Shown here in pieces: positions 24,351 through 39,400 of a stretch of 64,000 bases of DNA. Under the pieces are notes generated by a model. It was not told the DNA's origin, did not search any database, and worked only from the letters and a program-made list of their open reading frames with translations. Numbering within the stretch: the stretch's first letter is position 1; each line of letters starts with the position of its first letter. Source of the DNA: Promerops cafer (taxonomy: Eukaryota > Chordata > Aves > Passeriformes > Nectariniidae); assembly GCA_013398275.1 (NCBI GenBank), contig VZSE01011452.1:823420-887419 (forward strand), written 5' to 3'. A program made the position numbers and the translations under genes.

Positions 24351-27229
24351 CATTTTGCCTCGCCAACGTTTGATACTTTTATAGCTAGTTGGGTGTCAAG
24401 CACTGAAGGAGGGAGCATTTTCACAAAAGACTCCTCTTTTCTAGACTTCAGCTCATCCCAGGAGGGGATGATGGAATTCCCTCTCACAGGAGAACTAAAA
24501 AATGTGTGATAACACAGAAACATTTAAAAGGATAAATGAGATGGAGAAAACTAATCCTAGAAATATTTAATTTTGTTTTCCTCCTGTTTAGCTATTTTTT
24601 TAGTGCTCAATTAAAATCTGGGGTCTGTTGAACATTGCAACTTTACAAATAAGAATTCAAAATATTTCCATTTTGTTTACTCACATAAATTTACAAAAAG
24701 TGCACATTCAATTCTAAGTGGTTCAGTCAAGTTGGTCATAGTCAGATTTAATGCAAGTGATGTTAAAAGCAAAGATCAAAATATCCCCAACATTTCAAAA
24801 AATAGACAAAATGCTCAATGAATCACACAGTTCCAGATCATCAAACCCAAAAATCTCCCTGTAAGGAATGTATGATGCCTCTTCAAATGCCTTTAGGGGA
24901 GATAAAATAGTTAGAACATTATTTCTTCTCAGTATGTCCTTCACAAAAGCCATTTGAACATTCCAGAATCTTAATATAGCATAAAAATTAGTCACAGAAT
25001 CAAAATTCTTATGAAATAAGAAAGGACAAAGATCTAACCTGTTAACCTCAGCACAAAAATGTATCCTCCATATTTCAATAGTTCACAAAAAATCACAAAA
25101 TACAACACTGGTAATTTCCAAATTACATTGTAAGCTTACTACCCTGAAAATACTTCATAACTATACATTATATAATTCTCAGATCTCATTAGCCCTACTA
25201 AGTTTAATTCTTCCAATACCCCAAAAATCAGTGCAGACACACAACACTGCTGCTGAAAAGTTTCAGAAATGAATTATTAGAATGAAGAAATCCTGAGAGG
25301 TTGTTTGCTTTGTTTTATTCCAGTTATTATCCATGCTCATATCAGCTGAGATCAATGGAAATATCTCCAGTTCCAAATCTTACAGAGGTTTCAATCAAAC
25401 TCTTGAAAGAAAAGGATGATTTGATAGGTTTGTGATTCTCTTTCTTGTGGCAAATAACAAAAAAATATAACAGCATGAAGTTTGCTGTGCATGCAAGATT
25501 AATATGAATGATAAAATAAGACAAGACAAGCTCCCCCACTAGCTTTTAATATTAAAACCAGAACTGTAAGCACAGTATGTTTAAGGCATTTGTTTAAATG
25601 TCAATATCCTGTCTGCTTCAGCAGTGATGCAGGTTTTTGTGTCACTTCTCCTGACTGCTATCGATTAAACAATCATGATTACTAATGAGGAAGCAAAAGG
25701 CACTATTTTTAATTCCACACTGCTTTTTAACTCCAGTATTTCAAATGTGAAATTACCTTTGTTGTTTTATAAATCAGTATGTTCTTTGTTATAGACTCTG
25801 AAAACTATAAGCATGTACATTACAGTACCTCTCAATAATTCACACTCACATCCAAAGGTTATTATTCCCTTCCCTCAGAATTCAATTAGTCTTAATGAAT
25901 TACCCTACCACAAGCTGTCAGTGAAGCAGAACATATAATCACTATGAATGAAGTTTTCAGGAAAGGCGAGGTCTAAATATTCAAGTGCAGTCTGCTCACC
26001 CTCACATAAGCAGGGGGAAGGAAAATGTATGTAGCAAAAACCCATCCAGTCTGTTTGCTGGAGGCACTGGAAAATGTCAGTACCGTGTTCTTAATCCATA
26101 TTTCTATGGAAGACTTTCATTCATCCTTTAATACAGATAATAAAGTCATTTATCCATTTACATTTCTGTGACATTCTTGTGACAGAGGTAGGGTACATGA
26201 ACAGATGACACCAAACTGATGTCCTGGGTTATGGAAGGAGAGCAACTGCTCTTTGTATTCAAGCACTATCTGTACACCCCAATGGTGTCTCATTTCGAAT
26301 GAATATTAACAAAAACACGCAAGCTATGAATCCTGGAGGTAATTAATTTAGCAAGGCAATGTTTTCTGGAGCTAGATAATCAAAGCAGGCTTGCAAGTTG
26401 TAAAACATTTCCCTTTATTTTACTGGAGTTGGGAGTTGGGAGTTGGGAGTTTTGGGGCTATTATGTTGTTAAATAAAGTGATACATTTCCCAGTAAATGT
26501 GACTGTTACAAAGAATTTTACTGGGAGAGCAGTATTTTTTGATATTTTAGCAGGATCTTACTGCTTGATTCTCTCCACCCTTCTGGGAACTCAGTTGCAA
26601 TGATTCAAGAGACTTTCGGACAGAACGTATCAAGCGGTTTATTTCTTCATGTCAGGAGGATGATCTCTTAAGGGTTTATCTCAAGTACTGCTGTTGTACT
26701 GAGACCATACTCCAGTCTCAGATGCCTTAAAAAGACTTTGTAGTACATGAAAAGCATATTTTGAAGTATGAATTGACATGGATGCTCAATAAAGTCAGCC
26801 AGACAGTGATTATTTGCTGTAGAGCCAACACGCTTTGGCCTATAAGGGATAAATAAATGCAGTTCAACTTCTGACAGCAGCTTCATGAAAGAAGTTGGAG
26901 GGAGAACAGTCACGAAGTGGAATTATCTGACTTATTACCAGAAAATTCAGTCTAATATAACCCATAAAGTATTAGACACAAAAAGTAAAACACTCATATC
27001 TTGAGCAGTACTAACATTCAGTGAGGAAAAAATTAACTGAGTAGTAAATTATTCCTTCCGACCATAAACAACTCTCTCAAGAGCTCTGAAGGCAGCATTG
27101 GTGACACCTTCTATGGTGTAAAATCCATACAAGTGGATTAAATGGTTATTCCAAAACATTTCTTTTGGTGAAAAAGTGCTTCAAAACAGGCGTAAAATAC
27201 ACGCAGGGCTGTAGCACAAGACAAGTTGC
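24351..27229. other. AT-rich non-coding DNA
   Basis: No exon seen. It contains a short heptamer tandem repeat at 26425-26451. Confidence 0.5.
26425..26451 (+). repeat. Tandem heptamer (GGGAGTT)~4
   Basis: Nearly four perfect head-to-tail copies of the 7-bp unit GGGAGTT, a small minisatellite-like array. Confidence 0.9.
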
Positions 27230-27840
27230 AATGGTTTGTGATGGGGTTTACAGCACCACACTTTACCATCCCTGCTCTCACGTTTTCTTCCTAGTGTCTT
27301 GAATTCTCTAAAGTTACTAAAGGTGAGTTTCAGGTGTGTACAGGAGCACCAGACCTGCAGGGTGCAGTTTCTTTCAGATGGGGTCAGACAGCACAGTGTG
27401 GAAGAGCTGCTGGAAGGAGAGGAAGAGATTCCTGCTAGTGCAGGGACATTAATACCACCTTGGGGGCTACATATAAAAAGCTTTCTGGTGCAGCAAGTGG
27501 GACAAGAAGAAGCTATGCCAGAGCTTCTCAACTTCTTACCAGAATTCCTGTCTCCTAGCGTGTCCTGACAAGGGAGCTTGGCTCCTGGTATCTGCAGCAG
27601 CCCTCTGCTAGATATACTTCCCATCTGGAGCCATATCTTTCATTGATCTGTTTTGCAGGACTCTTCCTGCCTCAGATGAGGATTCATGTTGTAGTCAACC
27701 ATTCCCTGCATCTCCCTGTCCCCCCACAGGGTATTTTCTGGAGAACGCAGCTGTCAAAATTATTTCACTTGGTGTGTGGTATTCCTCTTGAGGCTGGGAC
27801 TAGAAGAACTTCATACTATGAAAACGATCCTCTTTAAACA
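27230..27840. other. GC-richer patch with overlapping frames, unrecognised
   Basis: A 147-codon minus frame (27624-27181) and an 89-codon plus frame (27299-27568) overlap here. Neither shows a known domain, signal peptide or reliable splice borders. The patch is less AT-rich than its flanks. It could be an old repeat, a lncRNA exon or chance. Confidence 0.25.
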
Positions 27841-30800
27841 AAAATCTTAGCATAAAAGAAAGTGCCACCAAAGAAAAAGCTGAAAACTGTTCATGGAGAG
27901 GCACACAATTCCTTTCTCCAGTTTTGCTCCTCTTCCCTGAAAAATACTATAAGTCATTGGCCAAGATGCTTCTCCATTACCATCTCCAGAGCTTTGACAG
28001 AGGACAGGTAAATCAAAGATCCATAAACACCCAGTCAGACTGATTACATTTCACTGTGGGCCAGATATTTTAAAAGAACCCTGTATTTATGCCATGAACA
28101 TAAAAAAATGAATTAAGACAAGAACATTTTAAATCGCTTAACATAACCACCATAAATTGTTACCAGGAATGCAGAAGTTTTTAACCTAGTGGAGTGTGGT
28201 CAATTCTCTCATCTATCATAGCATGTGATTAACTGGTTAAATTCCTACAGACATAGTTTTAGCTTTGAAAAAATAAATAATTTATGAAAACCATTTACTC
28301 AGGATTGCTTGAGAGAAAGCAGTGCAAAAAGTCTTCACTTGAGTTTCATGTTTTATTCTAACAATTTTAATGCTTCAGAGAAAATTCACTCTTCTAAAGC
28401 TGCTTGAGAGAGTTAGTTTGGCTTATCTGCACTATATTCCATGTAGAGATACACCATATTTGTGGTGAACTGCCTGTGCTCTGTGCTTGATTGAGTTACC
28501 TGTTACTCACACTGATAAGGCACTTTTTGATAACATTCTGTTTGGTAATCATTTAATGTTGCCCACTAAATCACTTGCCATTACTTGTGCTAGTATGGCA
28601 CAAATGGCATTTGCAGTACAGATCAGATTAAAACTATATTTTCATATTTCTAGATTCTTATCTAGAAAATTCTATTCTATTATCAAGAATGTCAGCTGTT
28701 AGCCAAACTCCTGAAAGCTGATATGACTGATACTGCTTTCAGATACATAAGCAGTAGATATAAAAGTTATATACATAGGATGAAACCACTACTTTTCATG
28801 TCCTAACGATTCCATGTTGACAACTCTTTGTATCAAGTAGGTTCCACTACAGGGAATGTGTTCAAACAGACCATGTCCAGTGAGAGTCTGTTGCAGAAAC
28901 TTTGAACACAGTATTTGTGCACCATCTTTTCTATAAATGAAAAAAGAAAAGGAAGGAGTAGGATGGGGAAGAGCAAGCCCAGAGCAAAATTTAAAATATA
29001 GCAATCAAAATTAGGGTAAACATGTGCTACTTATCCATCCAGCTTGATGTGTCTTGAAGCATTAACAACAGAAGTGCCCATAGGAAGGTGTGTCTGTTTG
29101 GCACATTAGAGATCTAGGATAAACTCATGAGGGCTCTGGGTAAGTAGCTCAAGTTGAAGCCCAGTCAATCACATTGTTGCCATGATCCACATTATCTGTG
29201 GAAGCTGGCGCACAAAATAGATGCTATAATCACAAGGATTTTGGCTGTAGGTCAGTTATTTGCCTCAACATAATTTGTATTAAAGATAGTGGTGAAAACA
29301 GAAGTTACATCTTAAATCTTCTTTAGAAAGTCAAACCAAGCAAAAAACCATGCTGCTTGAAGTCCCCTTATTACATGTAAACATTTTTCACCTTGTTATT
29401 TTTCTCTTTACTTTATCTTTCCCAGTCATGCAGACCTACTTTGTTGTGAAGCCAGGAAAATAAATTTTGTATTTCCTGGCTGTTTATGATCCAGAATTTA
29501 AGCTTAGAGTTTTCAGTGGTTCTAAATAGAAAACTACAAATATATGAGGATGTTTGGGGGATTTCCACAAGGTCCAAATCTGCATACAAAAGCTCAGCTT
29601 TGCATTCACAATGGGCTGCTGTGGAGGTAGGAAATGCTGATACAGATCATATACTTAGATTTTATTTTTCCCCTCAAGTGACTTTTCAAAGGTGGATGTT
29701 TCTGGCTCTTCCATCTTTTGCTATGCTGACTAAACCTGCTGTGGCAGGAATGACCTGTAGACAACAGCACCACTGAAAATTTGGTAACAGGTCCCTGTAT
29801 AATACTGAATAATGATTAGAATCTGCTCATGTGTTGTTAACAGCAATTTAATCAGAGGAAGAGATACAGACAGACAACCCTGCCAGTTGTTAATCCATGA
29901 AGAAAAGGGGGAGAATAGAGAACTCCTAACAGAAGTCCTAACAAACTCCCCAACTTCCCAAATATGATTAAGTAAATATGTAAAGCTAGTCTATCTACAG
30001 TGCATGCAAGCCAGAGCTGGTCTTTAGGAGTGCTGCATTGTGCCTCAAGTGCATTAAAATGTCATTACCCATACTCACCAAAGTACCTTTCTCACTTTCT
30101 TTCTTTAAATCTTTCTGTAAGCTATAATTACAATTAAGCAAAGACATGTTTATTGTCACAAAATGTATGCCAACAGCTCACACTAATGCAATCCAAACAT
30201 TAGTATGAAACATTTTTCCAATTACTGCACAGACTCCCTATAGTGTTTCAAGCTGCTTTATGACATTTTAAACTCCACATATAATACAGTCCTTTAGAAA
30301 GCTGCAAAATCTTTCTATTTCTTTCTTATGACCCGAGAAAACCTAAATCTATTAAAAGCACATTTTCATAGCAGCAGGATAAAAATGCTTTTACTACATT
30401 TATCTTCAAAATTGGTGGTGTTAAATAGTGCCAGGGGATAAATAACCATAAAATATCACATTAGTGTACAGGGCGCTGCTCTAACTAGGCATGAGGGGAT
30501 GTCTCTCTACCCTTTCATTTCTTCTTTCTATTCGTCCCATTAGAGCTGTGCAGTCATTCATCAGTCACTGTGGCAAGCAGTGCTGCTCCATCCTGACTTC
30601 TGCCTAAAAAGAGGCCCAAGAAATAAAGCCACAGAGAGAAAACTGAGTTCACAGCATTCCAGAGATGTCCACACCTACATTCACAACTGATTTTCTGCCA
30701 TAACACTCTTGCTATTTATGGAAATAATATTTTAATAGCATCACATATTAAGTCTCGAAGTTATACTAGAGAAACACTCGTTTTGGACATTAGATACAAC

Positions 30801-33800
30801 TAGTGAAAAAGTCTGAATAGTTGAAAACCATGCCAAAACCCCTCAGTTTTCAGCTCTAATTTAAAACCCAGATGTTGCAATCAGCTCCTGCTAATCTATT
30901 GTGCTTTAGAATCCTGGCACTTCCAGCAAACTTATGATAACTTAACACAGATGAGCTGTCAAATTGTTTGAACTTTAGGCAAATGCTATTATTCCAATCA
31001 AAATACAAAATCAGTAGCTTTGAGTCCTAAAATAAACTTAATAAAAAATTGAACAAAGCATAATATTTGTCTATGGTAAAGTCACAGTTTTTCTTACTAA
31101 CGACATTGAGAAAAACAATACAGATTGTGTAAAAGTATTGACATAGATTTTGATAAAAATGTATCTAGCAGTTCTTTATCTGTTATGCATCCCCCAACAT
31201 CCCCCAACTACATAGGGAAGAGGAACTCAAAAGACATCTGACATATTTTTTCTATATAATATCTTGCAGTAATCAACCAGAATATTCATTTTTCCATGAG
31301 GGAGTATTTTGCAGCAAAAAAAATGAAAGAGAAGTGTCCAAATTTGGGAGCAAAACTAGAGTATTTGTTATGTGTTTTACAGAATACATAATAATACCAC
31401 CTTATGGTTCATACAACTTCTTTGTTTTTCAAAGGATAACATATATCCTTAAAATACTTTAAGATACTGAAATTGATGTCCAGAAGATAGGTTTCTTCAG
31501 GAAATCTTGCTAAGGAAGATTTCCTTGAAGGATTGAAAACTGCACATTCATGTTGTGTATTTATCAGACACTTATTAAGCACATACTCATTACTTCTGAA
31601 GAAGCCTTTAACAGATGTTTTAAAGAAAATAGATTCTTAAGAAAGAAACAAAACAATAAAAGCCCTGAACTGTTAAGCTCTGAATAAAATGCTGAAAGAA
31701 CTGAAAAAGTATAGAGTCTTCTGTTCAAAGGTCAAACTATTTCTTGAGCTTGTAGCTATTGGGAGCTCTAAACCATCTGGATTTTGTTAATCTAAATTAT
31801 TTATGAAATCAAGGAAAAGAAGTATCATACTTCAAACCCATGATGTCTGAAGTATAGAGGTCGGTAGACATGAATTTCTAAATCACTCTAGCAAGACTGA
31901 GTCTGACTCACAAAATTACCATTTTATTTCACTGAAATTAAGGAGTGATCTCATTAAAATAAACAGCAGAAGGCCTATGTTGATGAAACTGTCCACTTTC
32001 ATATTAAGGCCAAGAGGCAACATACATGTAGGCTTGATGACCTCATGGACACGGTACGTGCTTTAGATTTTTTACTTGTTAACTACTTCTGAGTCAAAGC
32101 CTAAATCCACAAATGCAATGAGCCTAACAAAGTCAGGGATTTATTTTAAATTCAAAGTGGTTTTGTTTTCAGCTAACATGAGCCAGGAACCTTTATTTAT
32201 CATGGAGACAAGTGGAATAGTCATAATGGCAACTCTTCAACATTCAGATCACTGGCAATAAGGGACAAAGGAAATTCATGAGCAAAGCAGAAAGGACTCT
32301 CATTTGAAATATCATTTCATCTACAAATCATACATCTTTGTATTGACACTGCATCTGTTACTGCAGTGGATTTTATTAAGTGTCTCAAAGCAGCTTGGAG
32401 ATGGCCCTTTTGTCATAGGGAGTGCCAGATAAAACTAAGAGAACTGAAATCATGGACAGTCACTTTGCAGATAGAAAAGCACACCATCCTCCCTTTCTCT
32501 CCAAGCCTGATACTCATGCTTCACTGAAATTTGTGGCTGTGCAGCTGTAGGAGTTTACTGCATTCCACAGTTCAAATGTTTGGATGGAAAGAAAAGCAAA
32601 ATATTTAACTGAACTTGTTTAAAAGAGCAGCAGACCTCTAGGAAGCTATGAAATATACAGTGTGTCAAACATGCAGAATGCAATACACTACAATCTTTGA
32701 GTACTCCATCCTAAAAAAGTGATAGAACAAAAATGAAATCCACATCAGCCTTACAGCAGGGATGTTTCATTAGTATTATCAGGAGACAGACTGTTTCACA
32801 AAGTTTTGAGAGCAGTTATGCCAGTTTCTATGTTATCCAATAAAGCCATAGCAAAATAAGAAAGTGAAGGTGTTGGATCCTATTGTGCACAACCACCATT
32901 CCCTCAGAGTGGAATTCAGCCAATACATTAACTCTGGATATCTATGTTGAAAACTTCCAGCAGCAAAGCTTAATTAGAAATATAAACAGACCTACATTTT
33001 TTACCTTCATCACTCAATTCCTAATTAAGCAACAGGCTTAAGGCAGGGCCATCCCATCAGAGTGGGAAACCAAGAGCCCAACCTGCTGGCAGCATCTGAG
33101 AAGCACACATGAGCTTCATGCCTTTCAGAGAGCCTGCTCCAAAATTACAGTAACACTCTATACTTGACATAAATAAACTCCTAGAGAAATAAATTTCAGC
33201 ACTAGCTGGCTCCAGTGACTATAGTTGAATATGTGGTAAATTGCCATTCAGACTGGTTTCACTGTATCTTTATTTATACTCTCCAGATCCAAATGCTCTA
33301 TGGCTCACAAAAAATACTTCTATAGGCTGTTCAAATCTTTGGCTTGTCTCCAAGGGTTCTGCTGCTTTAGATTCTACACACCCAGGAGGAACTATTCGCA
33401 TCTCAGACATTTATATTAGCCCTGTCAATATTCTGTCCTGGAGAGAAAATGTCAGGGCACTTCACAGAAAACTATTTCAGAGTTTCATAGCCAAAAAAGA
33501 CATCTCTGCTGCTCTCTTTTCCACATTACTTAATTTTTTATGAATGACAATAAGGACATAAAATAACGTCTCCACATAAATATTCAGTAATGGATTTTTG
33601 ACCAGCTGAACTAAGACACAGCAGGTTTATTCCTTAATCGGAGCCCCATAATGGTGGCAATCTTTAATCTTGGGAGAGGGGTCACTAAAACACAAATGCC
33701 CCACTAAGACAACAAAGCCTTTCAACTGACTTCAATAAGGATTTAGAGATGGGGACAACTGATTTAAGGGATACTATTATCCATACTAATATTAGATTTT

Positions 33801-36380
33801 GGTGGGGGGTAGGGGAGTTGCATGAGCTTTTTGTTTCTTGGTATTGAGAAAGATAAATGAAATATCGCACTGAAGTTTTTCCAGAACCTTTCAAGTTTAA
33901 AACATTCCAAATTTTCTTTAAAAAAAGAATCTGACGTGTCAACACCTGAATAAAGACAAGATCAACCCAATCTGTACACAGAAGTTGAAATCCAGTATAT
34001 TTCATGAGTATTTTCTGACCATAGGTTCTAACGATATTTCAAATATTGTAGAGATAAAGTTTTTCCCTACATTTAGCAAAAAGCTTGTGGGACACAGGAT
34101 GGGACTCTTGATGTAGAATTCTTTTTCATATAATTTGAGGTTATGTAGAGAGAATTCCCATGATACATGTACAACTTATGCTCAGTCACAGGAATCATGT
34201 GATTTTACTTCTTGGATAGGAAATATGATCTAATATGAACAGTGAAAGATGCACAACAAGCACATTGCTTAAAACCCTGTGAGGAGTTGTAACCTCAATT
34301 ATACAAGGTGGATGAAACTTCATATTGCTAATGCAAAATAGCTTCAATTTCTGAATATTAAAATATTTTCTTAATCTTGAAAATTTTTCTCACAGAGTTT
34401 TTTCTCTGTAAAGAACTGGACACTGACTGTACAGATCTATGATGAAAAAGAGTTGAAGTCTATGGTTCTAGGACCCTTTTTTGTCCTCATTTAACCAGCA
34501 ATAGCTTTCAGCTACCTGAACATGATAAAGAAAAACTAGTCCTATCTACCAAACTTATAGATCAGGATTAGACACCATTGTCAGATGCTCTGTGTTTTTA
34601 AATTTATAGAACATCTCATTTAGCTAGAAAATGATGTCTTTTACTTTATTCATAGTTCATTCATGACCTTAAAGAGCAGTGTCACAGTCTTGCTACTTAT
34701 TGTCCAGGTCAAATACATTCTGAATGTAAAAGAAATTAATTTAATAGACAAATTTTATGTCTACTTTGAAAATTCCTAACATCTGTTGTCTCAGTCAACA
34801 CTAATTGATATTTGTCTAGACTCAAAAATAAGACTTTTCTTCTTACATAGATGACTCCTCTGCAAGCACTTAAATCATCTTTAAACAGGTTTAAAATGAC
34901 AAAAACAATGTTTCATTATTTTTCCATGTATTATAGCCACTAAAGATCAAAATCATTCTTCTCGAGAAACAACATGATTTTGCATGACTATTATACAAAC
35001 ATACAAGTTCTGAATATAAAAAAGATGCTAATTAAAAAATTAGTTTTCTATTCCCTTATTGCCACCTCTCTCCCCCTGCTTCCCTCTTTAAGACATTTGT
35101 GAAACTGTCAATGTGTTTCTATCAAATTGTTTTTGACAATGTTTATGTTCCTGCAGCCACATGGAGCCCAAATTAAGAGGGGATTGATCTGCTCTTGAAT
35201 TACATCTGGTTTATGCTAGCCAGAAACAGGATCTGCACTATTTGATGTCATAGAGGTGTGGGTTATCCAGCCTGTGACACGGTGCTTTAGGAAAAGACTG
35301 TGAGTCATCCTTCCCAAAACTGATATGCAAGAAATTCAGGCCCTGTTGATACTTTATTTAATCATTATGTTTTAAATCTTAACCAGAATTCAATTTAGAA
35401 GTATAATTATTTAGTCTCTTCTATCTTCGATATGTTAAACTCTCTACCTGGGGAGTATTTGGTCCATTAAGCAAGCTTTTTGTCTAGACACTGTGGTTCA
35501 GAGAACAACATCTTACACAGAAAGAATGCTGTATGAAACATATAAGTTAGCAGAAGAATCTGAATACTACATGGTCCCAAATGGTCTCCTCTATTAAGCA
35601 AATTACCAATTCAGCTGAATATGAAAAATAAGGAAAAGAGAGGGGAAAAAAAAATATTTTGATGTATTATTGTTCTTCAAAACAAAACAAAGAAGGCTAG
35701 ATCCTATAGGTAAGGTAAAAGTTGTATATTTAGTTAAAAACCTGCAAAATCAAAGTTGAAGGAATTTTTAAATGAATTTTTCCCCAACTTCATCTTAGTT
35801 GCATACTTACTAGGAAGTTTTCTTATCTAGATGAAAATTCTCTTTTTCAGGAATACAAACACAGGTTTCATGTTCTAGTACAAATAAGCTATTTCTAAAT
35901 ACCTTTATATGTAGTTTGTGATTTAGTTTTTTCTTTTCCAAAGTGAGTATTATCCAACATTGAACTGCTTTTCTGATAGAAGTTACTGTCTAAAATGAAA
36001 ATACTTTTTTGGTTTGTTTCACAAATGTAATGAGAAGATATATTGGGTTAACTGCAGTGAATGTTTATTACAGCTACTCAGCAACTTTTTTGTTTAGATT
36101 ATTTTATAGAAGAACAGTTCTGTAATCTTTCTGAATGTCACAAAGACAAACAAACATACTTAAGATTCTGACTCAAGACAGGAATACTGAACATTTAGAA
36201 AGCAAAACCTACTATGGAAAAGTTCCTGTAATATATGTGGCCACAAGTGGACTTAAGAAAAAAAAAATTAGCCAGATTAACTTTTCTACCTTGACTGGGT
36301 TGGTTTGTTTGTTTTTTTGTGGTTGGGTTTTCTTAATCTTGCAGTGGTTCTGTAGCTCTAGCAAACTAAGCCTCTGAGGC
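27841..36380. other. AT-rich non-coding DNA
   Basis: A long repeat-poor stretch with no supported exon or RNA gene. A perfect 2x10-bp tandem (CATCCCCCAA) lies at 31188-31207. Confidence 0.5.
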
Positions 36381-36448
36381 GGATGGATGGATGGATGGAT
36401 GGATGGATGGATGGATGGATGGATGGATGGATGGATGGATGGATGGAT
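36381..36448 (+). repeat. Microsatellite (GGAT)17
   Basis: Sixty-eight uninterrupted bases of the tetramer GGAT. The array is perfect and long enough to be expected to vary in length between individuals. Read on minus it creates a meaningless His-Pro-Ser-Ile repeat peptide. Confidence 0.98.
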
Positions 36449-39400
36449 ATAAAAGATTTTCACAAATCACAATCAGATTTCATTTACAATTTTTTAAGGA
36501 AAACTTATTTCTCTCAATAAACTCTGAACAACCAACTTAGTGATACATTATTGGAACACACAATGACATACGTCCACTATCACTTCCAGACAAAACCTAG
36601 TGTGTTTTTATCTCGTGTTACCACCACTGGACATCTTGATTAAATTAAACATGAAATACAACACACGTGTCCTTAATTTACATACTCTAGTTCTGAGTCT
36701 TGGTCCCATAAACCATCTTTCTCCTGAGATGTATCCAGTTAGGTCATGACTAGATAGAGATTAAGTGGGGATTATTCTGAGGTTAATTCATTCAGTAGAA
36801 ACCCCCAGATATTCAGCTTTATGATTCTGGCATGCCAAAGTTTTCCTTTCTAAGTGGTCTTAATAGAAGACAGAGCCAGAAGTTTTCATGGCTTCATTTA
36901 AACCATTCAAAGTCACAAACTGAAGTTTGTAAGCAGAATACATCCTAGAAAGTCGTAATGAAGGAAACTGGTTTCATGTCATCCAAAGATCCATGATTTG
37001 GAAAAGAGAATGGGAGATCTTAAAAAAATACAGCAGGAAGAATTTCTTTCCTCCTATTGTATCAGAGTAGTTTATTCTGATTAAGCTGCCTCTGGCTGCT
37101 GATTCTGCCTGGCAATACATTGCTGGTTTACCCCATATTCCTTTTTAACAATGTTTCATCCTTCTGGTCTGGTTTTCATTTACCCTATTAACAGGAACAG
37201 GAAAAGAAACCAAGGGAAAACCAAACCCTAAACAAGTATATCTGTACATTGGCTCAGAAAATAAACCAAAACAAATTTCACATAGAAAGTCATAACATTT
37301 TACTATTCTACTACCTCAAAATACCAATTACAAAATGAGACAGAATGGCAAATATAGGTCACTAAAGTTCAATATATTTATGAACCTTGAGAAAGTAAAG
37401 TTGGTTAATAGTAGTGTCTTTTAGAAAATCTTTTTTTTGGAAAACATAGTATAATTTCCATTTTAAATGGTTACCTTATGCTGAACTGGCATCTAAGGCT
37501 AGAGGAATACGTACTCCTACAGCTTTAATTAGAGAATCAGAAAAAGTCACGAGGAATAATTTTTCCTACTGCAGGGGCCTGCTAAGTTACCCTTTACACA
37601 GATCAAGTTAAGTATGCAATCAGGTTTTTTCAGAATATGGGAGAGGCTGAATAATTTCATTTTAAGGATATAAGCAACAGTATAATTTATTAAACATTTC
37701 TTAGAAGCTCAAATTTCAATGCTCCTGTGGCAGGCATTTGAAGGTTTGGTGTTGGAGCAGATGGAATGTTTTACAGCAAGACTTTAATTCTCAATCCAAA
37801 AGGCATTGCTTTTGCTTCTGGTCAAAGGTGAATTTATTCCCTCTGCTAGCTTGTCCCAGGGCTCTGCCTAGGCAAGGTCTGTCAACTGTTCCATGCTTCT
37901 GCCAAATTACGTGATGATTTTATCCTGTGGGCTAATATTCCCCAGTGATTTAGTTTTAATCAAATGCATAAAAGTGAAGCATTGTTGAACAGTGTGGTAA
38001 CAAAACCAAGTGCTTTAGAGAGATATGAAAGAAGTACAGTTGGGTTTTAAAACTTGTGCATGTACAAATGTAAAAACCCTTCCCCACCTCAGAAAGATTC
38101 TGCAAAGCAGTTACTACAGACAGCAACTCACATTTATAAGTAAATTTATAAATCTGAAATGTTTATCACCATAATAATAGAAAATATAATTAATATTGGA
38201 ATTTAATTTGTGGAGCAAGGGATTGAGTTCCATATGGGTGAATTTTAGGACTGCTATTTCATACATACTCCAACAACATCCAAATAGCTTTGTAGAATTG
38301 TACAGCAGCTTGAGTAATACCCTATTCAAGTGTTGGGATAAGGTTTTAAAAGACAGTGGCAGCAGCAAGAGATGGCTCTGACCACAGAAGTGAGCCTCTG
38401 CTGAGGGATACAGATCATGCAGGTTTTGCAACAATCTAATATTACACAGTAATGGAGCTGTTATAACTGGCCATCTTACTGAATACATGTAAATACATAT
38501 TTCGTGCTGCACTATAGCAGTGCCTGCTATGGTTGTGTAGGAACAATGTCTAATCCTTCACAGAGAATCATAAATAAAACAAAAAACAAAATAAAATAAA
38601 ATAAAATAAAGAACATACAAAAATTCAAAGGCCATTTCTAGGTTAGCAGATGGTTTATAGATGGATAGTGGCAACCCTGTAGAGAGAAACAGTTGATGCT
38701 GACAACACGTGTCCATAATGTACACCTTTCAAGGCTTTTTATTTCAGATTAACTCTAGTCTGGCTCTCTGGACTGAATGCCCATTTGCAGCTGGAGTGCA
38801 TTAGTTACACTCCTGGAGTGTGCTAAATCTTCCAAATCTGAATCCTAGTTTCATCTGAAAGGAATCAAGTTGAGGCACTGCAAAAGCTCCCCATGACATG
38901 AACCAAAGCTCAATAAGAAAGAAAGAAAAATATGCACTTCAAAAGCATGCTCTTGATTCAAACTAACACATTAACAAAGATGTGCCCTGAAAATACATAT
39001 GCATATCTCAGCCCACACACGTATGCAGGGAAATATATACATATTGACAGCTTAAAAACAAAACAAAACAAAAACATTTCTAGCATAAATTAGTGGATAT
39101 CCTTTATCTGTTTTCCTTATGAGCTCATTTTCTTTACTACAAAGCAGCATAGCTCTATCAGGATTAATTTGCCCAGAATTTTTTTAAAACTTCAGTCTAA
39201 TTGAATTTTAAAACCTTTTAATGAGCCTTATCACACATTTTTTTTTCCTGCATTAAAATTTGATCTCAGAATAGCAATCCTGTAATTTGAAACTAGTTAA
39301 AATTATTCATTAGCATGTAATTTTGAATACTGAATTTGATGTTGCACATACTTGTAGCACAAATGTTGCATACTAAACAAGCTGGTGTTCTGTGATACCA

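Noticed and set aside
36212..36463. Frame with a His-Pro-Ser-Ile repeat
   Set aside because: Pure translation of the GGAT microsatellite.
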